Assembly (NCBI GenBank): GCA_937146805.1
Contig: CAKZRR010000026.1
Location: 1 to 64,000, forward strand
Origin: an uncultured Owenweeksia sp.
GTDB lineage: Bacteria; Bacteroidota; Bacteroidia; Flavobacteriales; Schleiferiaceae
DNA length: 64,000 nt
Reading direction: 5' to 3'
Made by a program: the position numbers and the translations under genes. Numbering within the stretch: the first letter of the stretch is position 1; every line of letters starts with the position of its first letter. The notes below the pieces were generated by a model. That model did no database searches and was not told where the DNA came from. It saw nothing but the letters and a program-made list of their open reading frames with translations. This document shows, piece after piece, positions 52,502-61,057 of the stretch.

Positions 52502-55500
52502 ATGAAAAATTTAGTATCTAAGCTAGCCGTTCTTTTCCTTTTCGGCTTTGGAAGCAGCTACGCTCAAAATGCCCTTTGGCTGCGTTATCCCGCTATTTCG
52601 CCCAACGGAAAAACCATTGCCTTTAGTTACCAAGGTGATATCTATACCGTACCAGCAAGTGGTGGCAACGCCCAAGTTTTAACCCTCAATCAAGCGCACG
52701 ATTTTCAACCCATTTGGTCTAGAGATGGAAAAACTATTGCCTTTGCCTCCAATCGTTATGGCAATTTTGATGTATTTACAATTCCAGCTACAGGCGGAAA
52801 ATCTACGCGCCTCACCTTTCATTCTGCCAACGATTATCCTAGCGATTTTACACCCGATGGGAGCGAGATATTGTTCTCCTCTGCCCGTTTGGATTTAGCT
52901 TCTAATCAACAATTTCCTAGTGGAGCGTTGCCTGAGTTGTACAAAGTACCGGTGGTGGGCGGACGTATTGTCCAGCTTCTTACGGTACCCGCTAAGCGTG
53001 CCAAAGTAAGTACCAGTGGCAAACAAATTATTTACTACGATTCAAAGGGTTATGAAGATACCCATCGCAAGCACCATACCTCTTCGGTTACACGTGATAT
53101 ATGGCTGTATGATGTAGAACAGCAAACGCACACCCAGTTGAGTGCCTTTAATGGGGAAGATTTAGATCCTGTTTTTAGCAATCAAGCGGGCGATATATAC
53201 TATTTATCGGAGCAAACTGGGAGTTTTAATGTACACCAGTTAAAGCTCAATGACCCAACTAGCGATAAGGCAATAACCACTTTTGAAAAACATCCAGTAA
53301 GGCATTTGTCTATTGCATCATCTGGTTTGCTTTGCTATGGGTTTCATGGCGAAATATACACGCAATCTTTGGGCGAAAGCCCACAAAAAGTAACCGTAAA
53401 CATTGCGGCTGATGCGCGCTATAATCCCGAAAAAATAATACCTGTAAATAGCGGAGTAAGCGACATGGCAATATCGCCCAACGGTAAAGAAATTGCCTTT
53501 ATAAAGCGAGGCGAAGTATTTGTGAGTTCGATAAAAGAAGGAACTACCAAACGAATTACCAATACGCCCGAGCAAGAACGCGGCATTGATTTTAGCCCAG
53601 ACGGGCGCAGCCTTTTGTACGCCAGTGAGCGAAATAAAAGCTGGAATTTATACCAAACCACGCTGGCGCGCGAAGAAGAGAAATACTTTTTTAATGCCAC
53701 GTTACTCACGGAGGAAACCCTGTTGGAAACATCTGAAGAAACTTTTCAGGCCACCTACTCACCCAATGGAGATGAAGTAGCCTTTTTAGAAAGACGAACC
53801 GCCCTAAAAGTGCTTAACCTGAAGAGTAAAGAAGTACGTGAAATTATGCCGTGGCATAAACAATACAGCTATGCCGATGGAGATCAACACTACGATTGGT
53901 CGCCAGATGGCAAATGGTTTTTTGTAAACTTTTTACAAAAAGAACAATGGATTGACCAGCCAGGTTTAGTAAGTGCAGATGGCGAAGGGGAAATTTTAAA
54001 TCTGATGCCCACGGGTTACGGTGCCCATGGCCCTCAATGGATGATGGATGGAAAAGTAATGATGTGGGTATCTGGCCGAAATGGAATGAAGAGCCATGCC
54101 AGTTGGGGATCACAACACGATGTGTACGCCATGTACTTAACACAAGAAGCTTGGGATCGACACCGTATGAACGAGGAGGATTTTGAGCTTTGGAAAGAAA
54201 ACAAGGAGGAGGCTAAAAAAGAGGATGAGGACAAGAAAAAAGACAAGGATGAAAAGGAACTTACACCCGTAAAAATTGAATTGGAAGGGCGTGAAGACCG
54301 TATTAGCCGACTCACGGTACATTCTTCCAGTTTATCAGGAGCTATTATGGCTAAAGATGGAGCGAAGCTTTACTACTTGGCTAAATTTGAAAAAGGCTAC
54401 AATTTATGGGAAACCAACTTACGTACCCGCGAAACAAAAATTTTAAGCAAACTACAAAGTCGCTCAGGCGGAGGATTGGCCATGAACAAGGAAGGCACCA
54501 AGCTTTTTGTACTAGCGGGTGGTAAAATTAAAGAGATTACGCTGGCCTCTGGCGAAAGCAAAAGCCTAAACCTTAAAGGCGAGATGATACTCAATGAAAT
54601 GGCCGAGCGTACCTATTTATACGAGCATGTTTGGCGCCAAGTACGCGAGAAATTTTATCGTATTGATATTCAGGGGGTAGATTGGGATTTTTACAAAACA
54701 GCGTATGCATCTTTTTTACCTCACATAAACAACAACACCGATTTTGCCGAAATGCTAAGTGAGATGTTAGGTGAATTGAACGCTTCGCATACGGGAGCAC
54801 GCTACCGTAGCCGAATGAGTGGAGGTGATCAAACCGCTTCTTTAGGTGTTTTTTACGATTGGAACTACAACGGCAACGGTCTCAAGATCAGCGAAGTAAT
54901 AGATAAAAGTCCTTTATTTAAAAACGGCTCAAAAATTAGCGCTGGGGTAATTATTGAAAAAATTGATGGACAAGAAATTAACGCAAACAGCAACTTTTAC
55001 CCTATGCTCAACCGCAAAGCGGGTAAAAATACTTTGCTGGCTTTGTACAATCCTAAAACCAAAAAACGGTGGGAAGAAACGGTAAAACCTATTTCGATAG
55101 GCACGGAGTACCAATTGCGCTATGAGCGTTGGGTTAAAAATTGCGATAGCATTGTAAATCATGCTTCAAAGGGGCGAGCGGGCTATGTACACGTACGTGG
55201 CATGGATGATGGCAGCTTTAGACGCGTATATGAAACCGCACTTGGAAAACATCATAATAAAGAAGCTTTGGTAGTAGACACCCGGTTTAACGGTGGTGGC
55301 TGGCTGCACGATGACCTAGCTACTTTTTTAAGTGGCAAAGAGTATATTTATATGCGTCCGCGCGATCAAAACCTAGGCACCGAACCGCAGTTTAAATGGT
55401 CTAAAACCTCGGTGGTAGTAATGAATGAAGCCAATTATTCGGATGCTCATTTGTTTCCATTTACCTATAAAGCCTTAGGCATAGGCAAGTTAGTAGGCAT

Positions 55501-55720
55501 GCCTGTAGCAGGCACCGGCACTGCAGTATGGTGGGAAGGTTTGCAAAATGGCGTTGTGTTTGGAATACCCCAAGTAGGGATGATTGACAAAGGCGGCAAC
55601 TATATGGAAAATACGCAATTAGAACCCGATATAAAAGTAGCTAACCCTGTAGAGGAAGTGATAAAAGGACATGATACTCAGCTAGAAGAAGCCGTAAAAG
55701 AAGCCTTACGATACTTGTAA
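52502..55720 (+). CDS. Tricorn-type S41 protease, secreted
   Basis: Large periplasmic peptidase of 1072 aa. Signal peptide (VSKLAVLFLFGFGSSYAQ), then two WD40/TolB-like propellers (about 30-300 and 310-680) with repeats such as PIWSRDGKTIAFASNR and IDFSPDGRSLLYASER. A charged linker at about 545-595 is rich in K, E and D. A helical domain, a PDZ domain (about 770-850) and the S41 core follow. Catalytic residues match tricorn: Ser-His in LNASHTGAR (about 762-763) and Ser-Asp in EANYSDAHLFPF (about 980). It probably digests peptides as a large oligomer. Standalone gene. Confidence 0.92.
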   Translation: MKNLVSKLAVLFLFGFGSSYAQNALWLRYPAISPNGKTIAFSYQGDIYTVPASGGNAQVLTLNQAHDFQPIWSRDGKTIAFASNRYGNFDVFTIPATGGKSTRLTFHSANDYPSDFTPDGSEILFSSARLDLASNQQFPSGALPELYKVPVVGGRIVQLLTVPAKRAKVSTSGKQIIYYDSKGYEDTHRKHHTSSVTRDIWLYDVEQQTHTQLSAFNGEDLDPVFSNQAGDIYYLSEQTGSFNVHQLKLNDPTSDKAITTFEKHPVRHLSIASSGLLCYGFHGEIYTQSLGESPQKVTVNIAADARYNPEKIIPVNSGVSDMAISPNGKEIAFIKRGEVFVSSIKEGTTKRITNTPEQERGIDFSPDGRSLLYASERNKSWNLYQTTLAREEEKYFFNATLLTEETLLETSEETFQATYSPNGDEVAFLERRTALKVLNLKSKEVREIMPWHKQYSYADGDQHYDWSPDGKWFFVNFLQKEQWIDQPGLVSADGEGEILNLMPTGYGAHGPQWMMDGKVMMWVSGRNGMKSHASWGSQHDVYAMYLTQEAWDRHRMNEEDFELWKENKEEAKKEDEDKKKDKDEKELTPVKIELEGREDRISRLTVHSSSLSGAIMAKDGAKLYYLAKFEKGYNLWETNLRTRETKILSKLQSRSGGGLAMNKEGTKLFVLAGGKIKEITLASGESKSLNLKGEMILNEMAERTYLYEHVWRQVREKFYRIDIQGVDWDFYKTAYASFLPHINNNTDFAEMLSEMLGELNASHTGARYRSRMSGGDQTASLGVFYDWNYNGNGLKISEVIDKSPLFKNGSKISAGVIIEKIDGQEINANSNFYPMLNRKAGKNTLLALYNPKTKKRWEETVKPISIGTEYQLRYERWVKNCDSIVNHASKGRAGYVHVRGMDDGSFRRVYETALGKHHNKEALVVDTRFNGGGWLHDDLATFLSGKEYIYMRPRDQNLGTEPQFKWSKTSVVVMNEANYSDAHLFPFTYKALGIGKLVGMPVAGTGTAVWWEGLQNGVVFGIPQVGMIDKGGNYMENTQLEPDIKVANPVEEVIKGHDTQLEEAVKEALRYL

Positions 55721-55812
55721 ATCTATAATAATTCTTAATTAAAGACAAAAAGGTATTAAATTAAGTTTCAGTTAATAGATATTTATGGATATTTGTGTAT
55801 TCAAAAAAGCAC

Positions 55813-55850
55813 ACTTGAGCCTGCTATTGATTTCAGGCTCAAGTTTTTTT
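55813..55850 (+). terminator. Hairpin and T-run between the tricorn protease and tryptophan dioxygenase genes
   Basis: An 11-bp perfect stem (ACTTGAGCCTG at 55813-55823 with CAGGCTCAAGT at 55834-55844), 10-nt loop, T7 run to 55850. It is 92 nt beyond the protease stop but only 19 nt before the dioxygenase ATG, so it is either the protease terminator or a leader attenuator of the next gene. Confidence 0.8.
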
Positions 55851-55869
55851 ATACCTAAAATTCCAACTT

Positions 55870-56817
55870 ATGTCTGCCGTTAACCAGCAATTATTAAAAG
55901 ATTTAGAAACTAAATACGAAGCCATTGGCCAAAATGTAAACACCCATTTAGAGGGTTTATTACACTCTACACCCATTACCTATTGGGACTATATACAAAC
56001 CGATGCTTTGCTAAGCTTGCAAACGCAACGAACCCAACTACCTGATGAAATGGTGTTTATTATGTATCACCAAATCAATGAGTTAATTTTTAAAATGATA
56101 CTGTGGGAAATAAACCAAGTATCTGAATGTGAAAACCTCACCACCGATTTGTTTGCCAAACATTTAGGTAGAATTAGTCGCTACTTTGATATGCTTTCTT
56201 CATCATTTACTATAATGGGTGATGGAATGGACGTAGAGCAATACATGAAGTTTAGAAATACCCTTACCCCGGCCAGTGGATTTCAAAGTGCTCAATACCG
56301 TATGATTGAATTTGCCTCTACCGAGCTCATCAATTTAATTGACAATCGCTTTAGAGCCACTATAGACCGCAATACACCTTTTGAGCATGCCTTTAACCAC
56401 TTGTATTGGCAAGCAGCCGGAAAGGATCATGCTAGCGGTAAAAAAAGCACACTGCTCAACAAGTTTGAAGAACGCTACATGGAAGATTTTTTGGTGTTTA
56501 TGAAACAATATAACCAAAATAATTTGTGGTCTATTTTTAAGCGCCTACCCGAAGCCGACCAACAAAACAAGAAATTACGCAATGCCATGCGCCATTACGA
56601 CCACACCGTTAACGTGCGCTGGGTAATGGCGCACTACCATGCTGCCGGTAAGTACCTAAACAGTGGTGAGGAAAAGGCCGAAGCCACAGGTGGCAGTGAA
56701 TGGCAAAAGTATATGCACCCTAAGTATCAGCGCAGAATCTTTTTCCCAGATTTATGGGAAGCCGAAGAGCTAAAAAATTGGGGCGTTGATAACCTTGAGA
56801 GTATAAAGAAGCTGTAA
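55870..56817 (+). CDS. kynA: Tryptophan 2,3-dioxygenase
   Basis: Haem enzyme opening the indole ring of tryptophan to N-formylkynurenine; cytoplasmic tetramer, 315 aa, as in other Bacteroidota. Visible features: TYWDYIQTDALLSLQTQR, the substrate-side helix VFIMYHQINELIFKMILWEI, the GFQSAQYRMIE loop, and near the C-terminus the probable haem ligand helix HTVNVRWVMAHYHAAGKYL with GGSEWQKYM after it. No other kynurenine genes are nearby, though a glutaryl-CoA dehydrogenase-like gene lies at 29.6 kb. The only sequence upstream is a short leader with an intrinsic terminator. Confidence 0.93.
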   Translation: MSAVNQQLLKDLETKYEAIGQNVNTHLEGLLHSTPITYWDYIQTDALLSLQTQRTQLPDEMVFIMYHQINELIFKMILWEINQVSECENLTTDLFAKHLGRISRYFDMLSSSFTIMGDGMDVEQYMKFRNTLTPASGFQSAQYRMIEFASTELINLIDNRFRATIDRNTPFEHAFNHLYWQAAGKDHASGKKSTLLNKFEERYMEDFLVFMKQYNQNNLWSIFKRLPEADQQNKKLRNAMRHYDHTVNVRWVMAHYHAAGKYLNSGEEKAEATGGSEWQKYMHPKYQRRIFFPDLWEAEELKNWGVDNLESIKKL

Positions 56818-56885
56818 CATCCAATTAATTTTTAGATATTGAGGCACTGTTAAAAACATAGTAAACCACTAAAACTACCATATAA

Positions 56886-57224
56886 ATGGATGCACAAAAA
56901 GCCGACATGTTTCTAATGTCCAATGGAAAATATTTTGAAAGTCACCACCTGCCTCAAATAAGACAACGCCTTTTAGAGTTAGATGAAAGCAAATGGATTA
57001 TGGTACAATCCTTAGGTCTAAAAGATCCTACCACCAGCTTAATCGTTTCTATTTTGGCAGGTTCGTTGGGTATAGACCGTTTTATGATTGGAGACACTGG
57101 AATGGGTATTGGAAAACTAGTTACCTGTGGAGGTTTTGGCATTTGGGCCCTTGTTGATTTGTTTTTAATTATGGGTGCCACTCGCGAAAAAAATATGGAG
57201 AAACTTCAAGAGGTTCTATATTAA
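56886..57224 (+). CDS. TM2 domain-containing membrane protein
   Basis: Protein of 112 aa. A polar N-terminal helix (about 1-50) with the DESKWIMVQSLGLKDP segment precedes the TM2 domain: a first helix LIVSILAGSLGIDRFMIG, a turn carrying DTGMGIGKLVTCGGFG and a second helix IWALVDLFLIMGAT. The GxDRFxxG and K-x-T-x-G-G-x-G-x-W motifs are exact. TM2 proteins have unknown functions and are often fused to or encoded with stress-related partners. First of four membrane-protein genes in a tight run. Confidence 0.9.
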   Translation: MDAQKADMFLMSNGKYFESHHLPQIRQRLLELDESKWIMVQSLGLKDPTTSLIVSILAGSLGIDRFMIGDTGMGIGKLVTCGGFGIWALVDLFLIMGATREKNMEKLQEVLY

Positions 57225-57237
57225 AATTAAAAAATGT

Positions 57238-57642
57238 ATGACCAAGCTTCAATTTTATGGAATATTAGGCGGGCTTTGCATAGCCGCTTATTCCTATTTG
57301 GGCTTTAGTTATCAGCAATCACATACAGCTCCCGCCACCTTTTGTGTATTTAAATCTGCCACCGGAGTACCTTGTCCCGCTTGCGGCACTACCAGATCGG
57401 TGCAACACATTACTAAGGCAAACTTTGGAGCCGCATTAAAAATTAACCCCTTAGGCTTTTTAACCTTTGGGGTTTTATTAGTTAGCCCTTTTTGGCTTTT
57501 GGCCGATGCCTTAAAGCGAAAAGACAGCTACTACCGTTTTTACCAGCGCATAGAAAATGGGCTAAAGCGAAAAATAATCGCCATTCCTATTACCCTACTG
57601 TTGCTTGCTAATTGGTGCTGGAATATCTATAAAGGCCTATGA
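57238..57642 (+). CDS. DUF2752 membrane protein
   Basis: Membrane protein of 134 aa from the ATG at 57238; the frame extends upstream into the TM2 gene, but the ATG 13 nt after its stop is the sensible start. The family signature CVFKSATGVPCPACGTTRSV (about residues 38-57) is present with the three cysteines, followed by two hydrophobic helices (GFLTFGVLLVSPFWLLAD and the C-terminal IAIPITLLLLANWCW). Function unknown. Its stop overlaps the next ATG by 4 nt. Confidence 0.87.
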   Translation: MTKLQFYGILGGLCIAAYSYLGFSYQQSHTAPATFCVFKSATGVPCPACGTTRSVQHITKANFGAALKINPLGFLTFGVLLVSPFWLLADALKRKDSYYRFYQRIENGLKRKIIAIPITLLLLANWCWNIYKGL

Positions 57643-58076
57643 TTACGTTAAAAACCTTTTCTTACAAACCCTCAGATCACGAAGCAGAGCGTGCCTCTAA
57701 CAGTTATTTAATGTCTGTTATTGCTTTAATGGTGGGTATGCCATTCCCTATTGTTAACCTTATTGCCACCTTTATTTTTTATTTAGGAAACCGAAAAAGT
57801 ACCTACTTTGTTCGTTGGCATTGTATGCAGGCGTTGCTTTCGCAGATTTCCCTTTTTATACCCAATGCCTATAGTTTTTATTGGACCATCTCCATATTAA
57901 TGGGCGAAAAAGAGCTCAACAATGATTACTTCGCCTTTGTGATTATAGTTGCTGCCGTTAATTTTATTGAGTTTTTAGCAACGATTTATACCGCCACTAA
58001 ATCACGTAAAGGGATTCATGTGGAATGGATGTTTTATGGAGATTTAGCCAACTTAATTTGTCCTCCAAAATCATGA
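57639..58076 (+). CDS. DUF4870/Tic20-like membrane protein
   Basis: Protein of 145 aa with about three to four hydrophobic helices. The pattern of an N-terminal polar segment, SVIALMVGMPFPIVNLIATFIFYLGNRK, then FVRWHCMQALLSQISLF and a last pair of helices, resembles DUF4870-type proteins with their inward-facing F-V-R/H-x-x-Q-A motif. The assignment is by resemblance. Overlaps both neighbours by 4 nt (ATGA), so it is translationally coupled in the run. Confidence 0.6.
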   Translation: MITLKTFSYKPSDHEAERASNSYLMSVIALMVGMPFPIVNLIATFIFYLGNRKSTYFVRWHCMQALLSQISLFIPNAYSFYWTISILMGEKELNNDYFAFVIIVAAVNFIEFLATIYTATKSRKGIHVEWMFYGDLANLICPPKS

Positions 58077-58876
58077 AAAACCCTTTAATACAGCTTGGTA
58101 TCATTGCGGCCGTTTTAATTATATCCTGGCAAGCCCTGCGACAAGTTGATTGGTTAACGCTGTTTAGAGTGGAACAAGCCACTCAAAATACCGAAGAGAA
58201 ACTAGGCGACCTACTTTGGGAATACAATAGCACGCTAGAAATAGAATTAAAAAGTGATAGTGCCTTAGCACCTCTTAAAAAAATAGTGTTTCTAATTTGT
58301 GAGCATAACAATATCGACTCCTCCGAAATAAAATTACACCTACTACAAAACAGCGAGGTAAACGCCTTTGCTATGCCAGATGACCATTTGGTAATTTACA
58401 CAGGGTTAATTGCCAATTGTCAAAATGCCGAAGAACTTAGTGGTGTTATTGGTCATGAATTAGGCCATTTGGTAGAAAATCATGTAATGAAAAAGTTGAT
58501 TAAAGAAATTGGACTTTCCATACTAATAAGCATGACTACCGGAAACGGGGGAGGCGAAATTATTCAAGAAACCTTTGGGGCACTTACTTCTAAAGCCTAC
58601 GATAGAGATTTAGAGCGAGAGGCCGACACCCTATCCGTGGGATACCTGCTTAACGCCAACATTAACCCTGCTCCTTTTGGTGAGTTTTTGTTTAGGTTGG
58701 CCCAAGGCCACGAAAATGATTTAGACGCTTTATATTGGCTCAGCACCCATCCGCATTCGGAAGAAAGAGCAGCGAACGTTTTTAAATTTATTGAAAATGA
58801 GGAGCACCCTAAGGACACCTTGATGAGTCCAAGCGATTGGAAACAATATCAAAATTATATAGCACATGAGCAGTAA
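58073..58876 (+). CDS. M48 family zinc metalloprotease, membrane-anchored
   Basis: Peptidase of 267 aa from the ATG at 58073, which overlaps the upstream stop. One N-terminal membrane helix (LIQLGIIAAVLIISWQAL). The zinc site HELGH (VIGHELGHLVENH, about residues 137-147) and the third ligand in DLEREADTLSVGYL define M48 (HtpX/Oma1-like). The substrate-side motif ECNAFAMPDD-like NAFAMPDDHLVIYTGL is present. It lies at the end of the TM2-DUF2752-DUF4870 run, so it may process or quality-control membrane proteins. Confidence 0.9.
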   Translation: MKNPLIQLGIIAAVLIISWQALRQVDWLTLFRVEQATQNTEEKLGDLLWEYNSTLEIELKSDSALAPLKKIVFLICEHNNIDSSEIKLHLLQNSEVNAFAMPDDHLVIYTGLIANCQNAEELSGVIGHELGHLVENHVMKKLIKEIGLSILISMTTGNGGGEIIQETFGALTSKAYDRDLEREADTLSVGYLLNANINPAPFGEFLFRLAQGHENDLDALYWLSTHPHSEERAANVFKFIENEEHPKDTLMSPSDWKQYQNYIAHEQ

Positions 58877-58921
58877 CCTACTCGCATTTGCTAACCCCAA
58901 AATATTTAACTGATTTAGCCC

Positions 58922-59761
58922 ATGAAAAAATCATTTTTTACTTGTATTGTATTTGCCTGTTTAGCCTGCGGAAACAATAACCCCGCAGCCAACGATACTG
59001 GTACACAAACTAACCCCGAAGAAGTAGAAGTACTGGAAGAGCAACCACGCGAAAATGAAAACTGGCAAGAGGAACGAAACCAAGGATATGATTTTGTTGC
59101 TTTTGGTACTAAGCCCGATTGGACCTTATTGATTGACTGGGAAGGTGAAACACAATTAATTTCGCCAAAACTGATAGACACCTTAAAAATACATTTGGCG
59201 AAAGCCATTGAAAACAAAGACCCCAAACTCACTTTTTACGAGCAAACTACCAATGATAAACACATGGCACTGCGCATATACCAAAGTGATTGTGCCAACT
59301 CGGGTGCCAATGTTGAGCTGCCCTACGGTGTAAGCGTATTGGCCAAAGCCGATACCATGCAACATCCCAAAGAGCACCAGGGTTGCGGGTTTTATTTAGG
59401 TGATGCACGCTTGCATGGAACTTGGCAATTGCAAAAATGGCGCGGTGGCGTGGTTTCTACCGAAGCTTTTTTGGGGCAAAATGCAGGTTTAGCAATTAAT
59501 TTAGATGATTTTACGGTAAGTGGTTTTGGTGGTTGTAACCAGGTTAATAGCTCGGTAACCTTTGGTAGAGATCAAATTAACTTTAGCCATTTTAGATCTA
59601 CCAAAATAGCCTGTGACGCCCTTGATTTTGAAAGTGCTTTTGTAGCAGCCCTAAACGATGCGAGCTACACTTACCAATTTAAAGGTGACCAATTAACGCT
59701 TAGAAACAGCGAAGAAAACTTGATTTTTACCCGCGCTAAAACCTTGGTCAAAAGCCACTAA
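58922..59761 (+). CDS. META-domain lipoprotein
   Basis: Lipoprotein of 279 aa; lipobox LACG, acylated cysteine at about residue 17, then an acidic linker (EEVEVLEEQPRENENW). A middle domain (about 55-155, FVAFGTKPDWTLLIDWEG) resembles the YPQ/COG3650-type membrane protein domain. The C-terminal META domain (about 160-275) is marked by GTWQLQKWRGG, VSGFGGCNQVNSSV and STKIACDALDFE, its two cysteines close to the usual GCN-and-C positions. META proteins are heat-shock or secretion-linked; function here unknown. Separated by 45 nt from the M48 gene. Confidence 0.8.
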   Translation: MKKSFFTCIVFACLACGNNNPAANDTGTQTNPEEVEVLEEQPRENENWQEERNQGYDFVAFGTKPDWTLLIDWEGETQLISPKLIDTLKIHLAKAIENKDPKLTFYEQTTNDKHMALRIYQSDCANSGANVELPYGVSVLAKADTMQHPKEHQGCGFYLGDARLHGTWQLQKWRGGVVSTEAFLGQNAGLAINLDDFTVSGFGGCNQVNSSVTFGRDQINFSHFRSTKIACDALDFESAFVAALNDASYTYQFKGDQLTLRNSEENLIFTRAKTLVKSH

Positions 59762-59767
59762 ACCATT

Positions 59768-60745
59768 TTATTTACCGCCCGAAAGCACCTCTTGAATAGC
59801 GCCTAAATTAGGGGTAATAATAATTTCGGTTCTACGGTTTTTAGCTTTCCCTTTGGCTGATTCATTATCGGCAATAGGCACATACTCGCTGCGCCCACCG
59901 GCTGTAATCATAGAGGCATCTACTTCCTTATTTGCCGTAATTATTTTTACAATGGCTGTCGCTCGCATTACCGATAAATCCCAGTTATCTTTAACCGTAG
60001 CTCCGTTAAAAGCATCCGAATCTGTGTGACCTTCTACCAATACGTTTAAATCTTTATTTTCGGCCAATACATTCGAAAGCTCCTGCAAGGCTTCTTTTCC
60101 TTTGCCATCTACCTTCCAGCTTCCACTGCCAAAAAGTAAGCTATTTTCGAGGGATACATATACCTTTCCATTTTTAATTTCTACGGTTAAGCCCTTCCCT
60201 TCAAAATTGTATAAAGCCTTTTTAAGATTGGTTTCAATAGCATTTACCTTCTCTTGCTGAGCTGCAATTAATTGTTCCAATTCATTTACGCGGGCTTCTC
60301 TATCCTTTAAAGCATTGCCCAAAGCACCCATTTTTTGTTTCTCGCCTAATAAGGAATCCTCCTTGGCATACAACTCCTTTTGTAAAGCCGCCAATTTAGC
60401 CATCAACTTTTTGTTTTCGGCTTGGTTGCTCGCCATTAGCTGGTTGTTATTTTCCAGCAAAAACTCGTAATTTTTATTCAGATCGCGGTACTTACGCTTT
60501 AAGTTGCGGTATTTAATACCCGTTTTGGCCGTATCTTCTTTTAGTTGCTTAATCGCAGATGTTGCCTCGGCATAATCATCGGTAAGCTGCCCCAGGTTGG
60601 CTTTAAGCGAATCATTTTCTCCGCGTAGGCTCACATTTTCGGCCTCTAAACCCTTGTACTTGCTTTGCAGTTCATTATGAATTTTGGGCGCCACACAGGC
60701 GTTTAACAACAACAGACTAAAAGCAAACAACACAACTTTTTTCAT
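59768..60745 (-). CDS. OmpA-family peptidoglycan-binding lipoprotein with coiled coil
   Basis: Envelope protein of 325 aa from the ATG at 60745 (upstream in-frame GTG at 60766 possible). Signal peptide with lipobox NACV; the cysteine is at about residue 17. A long coiled coil (about 25-175) with E/L/N/K heptads follows. The C-terminal OmpA domain (about 195-318) is marked by VLVEGHTDSDAF, the SVMRATAIVKI helix and KAKNRRTEIIITPNL, the last with peptidoglycan-binding R residues. It probably links outer membrane to peptidoglycan. Convergent with the META gene. Confidence 0.93.
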   Translation of the reverse strand: MKKVVLFAFSLLLLNACVAPKIHNELQSKYKGLEAENVSLRGENDSLKANLGQLTDDYAEATSAIKQLKEDTAKTGIKYRNLKRKYRDLNKNYEFLLENNNQLMASNQAENKKLMAKLAALQKELYAKEDSLLGEKQKMGALGNALKDREARVNELEQLIAAQQEKVNAIETNLKKALYNFEGKGLTVEIKNGKVYVSLENSLLFGSGSWKVDGKGKEALQELSNVLAENKDLNVLVEGHTDSDAFNGATVKDNWDLSVMRATAIVKIITANKEVDASMITAGGRSEYVPIADNESAKGKAKNRRTEIIITPNLGAIQEVLSGGK

Positions 60746-60825
60746 GGCAATATTTTTAATTGACACAAAATTAAGCAGAGTACAGCCGCGCGGCTCGGTT
60801 AAAAAAATAAGTTTTAACTAGGGTT

Positions 60826-61001
60826 TTGTTAGTTGGGTAATTGGTTGTTAGTTGGGTAATTGGTTGACTGGTTATACGTTGATTTGTTAAATGGTTAATT
60901 GGTATCTCCGCAAGCACTTCGGTCTTCCGTCTATGGACTATCAACTACAAACTGTTGACTGGTTAATTGGTCTCTCCACAAAAACTTCCGTTTATCGACT
61001 G
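60826..61001. repeat. Modular intergenic repeat block 1
   Basis: Spacer upstream of the T9SS type B gene made of short repeated modules. It opens with two tandem copies of a 19-nt unit (60826-60844 and 60845-60863, TTGTTAGTTGGGTAATTGG) and then TTGACTGGTTATACG. A 26-nt module at 60939-60964 (beginning TATCAACTACAAACTG) recurs exactly at 62717-62742. GGTCTCTCCACAAAAACTTCC at 60968 onwards also recurs at block 2. Similar text recurs in blocks 2 and 3. Confidence 0.7.
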
Positions 61002-61057
61002 AAAAATATTACTTACATTAGCTTTTGCAGCTGCAAACTGCTAAGAAATGGAGCCTT

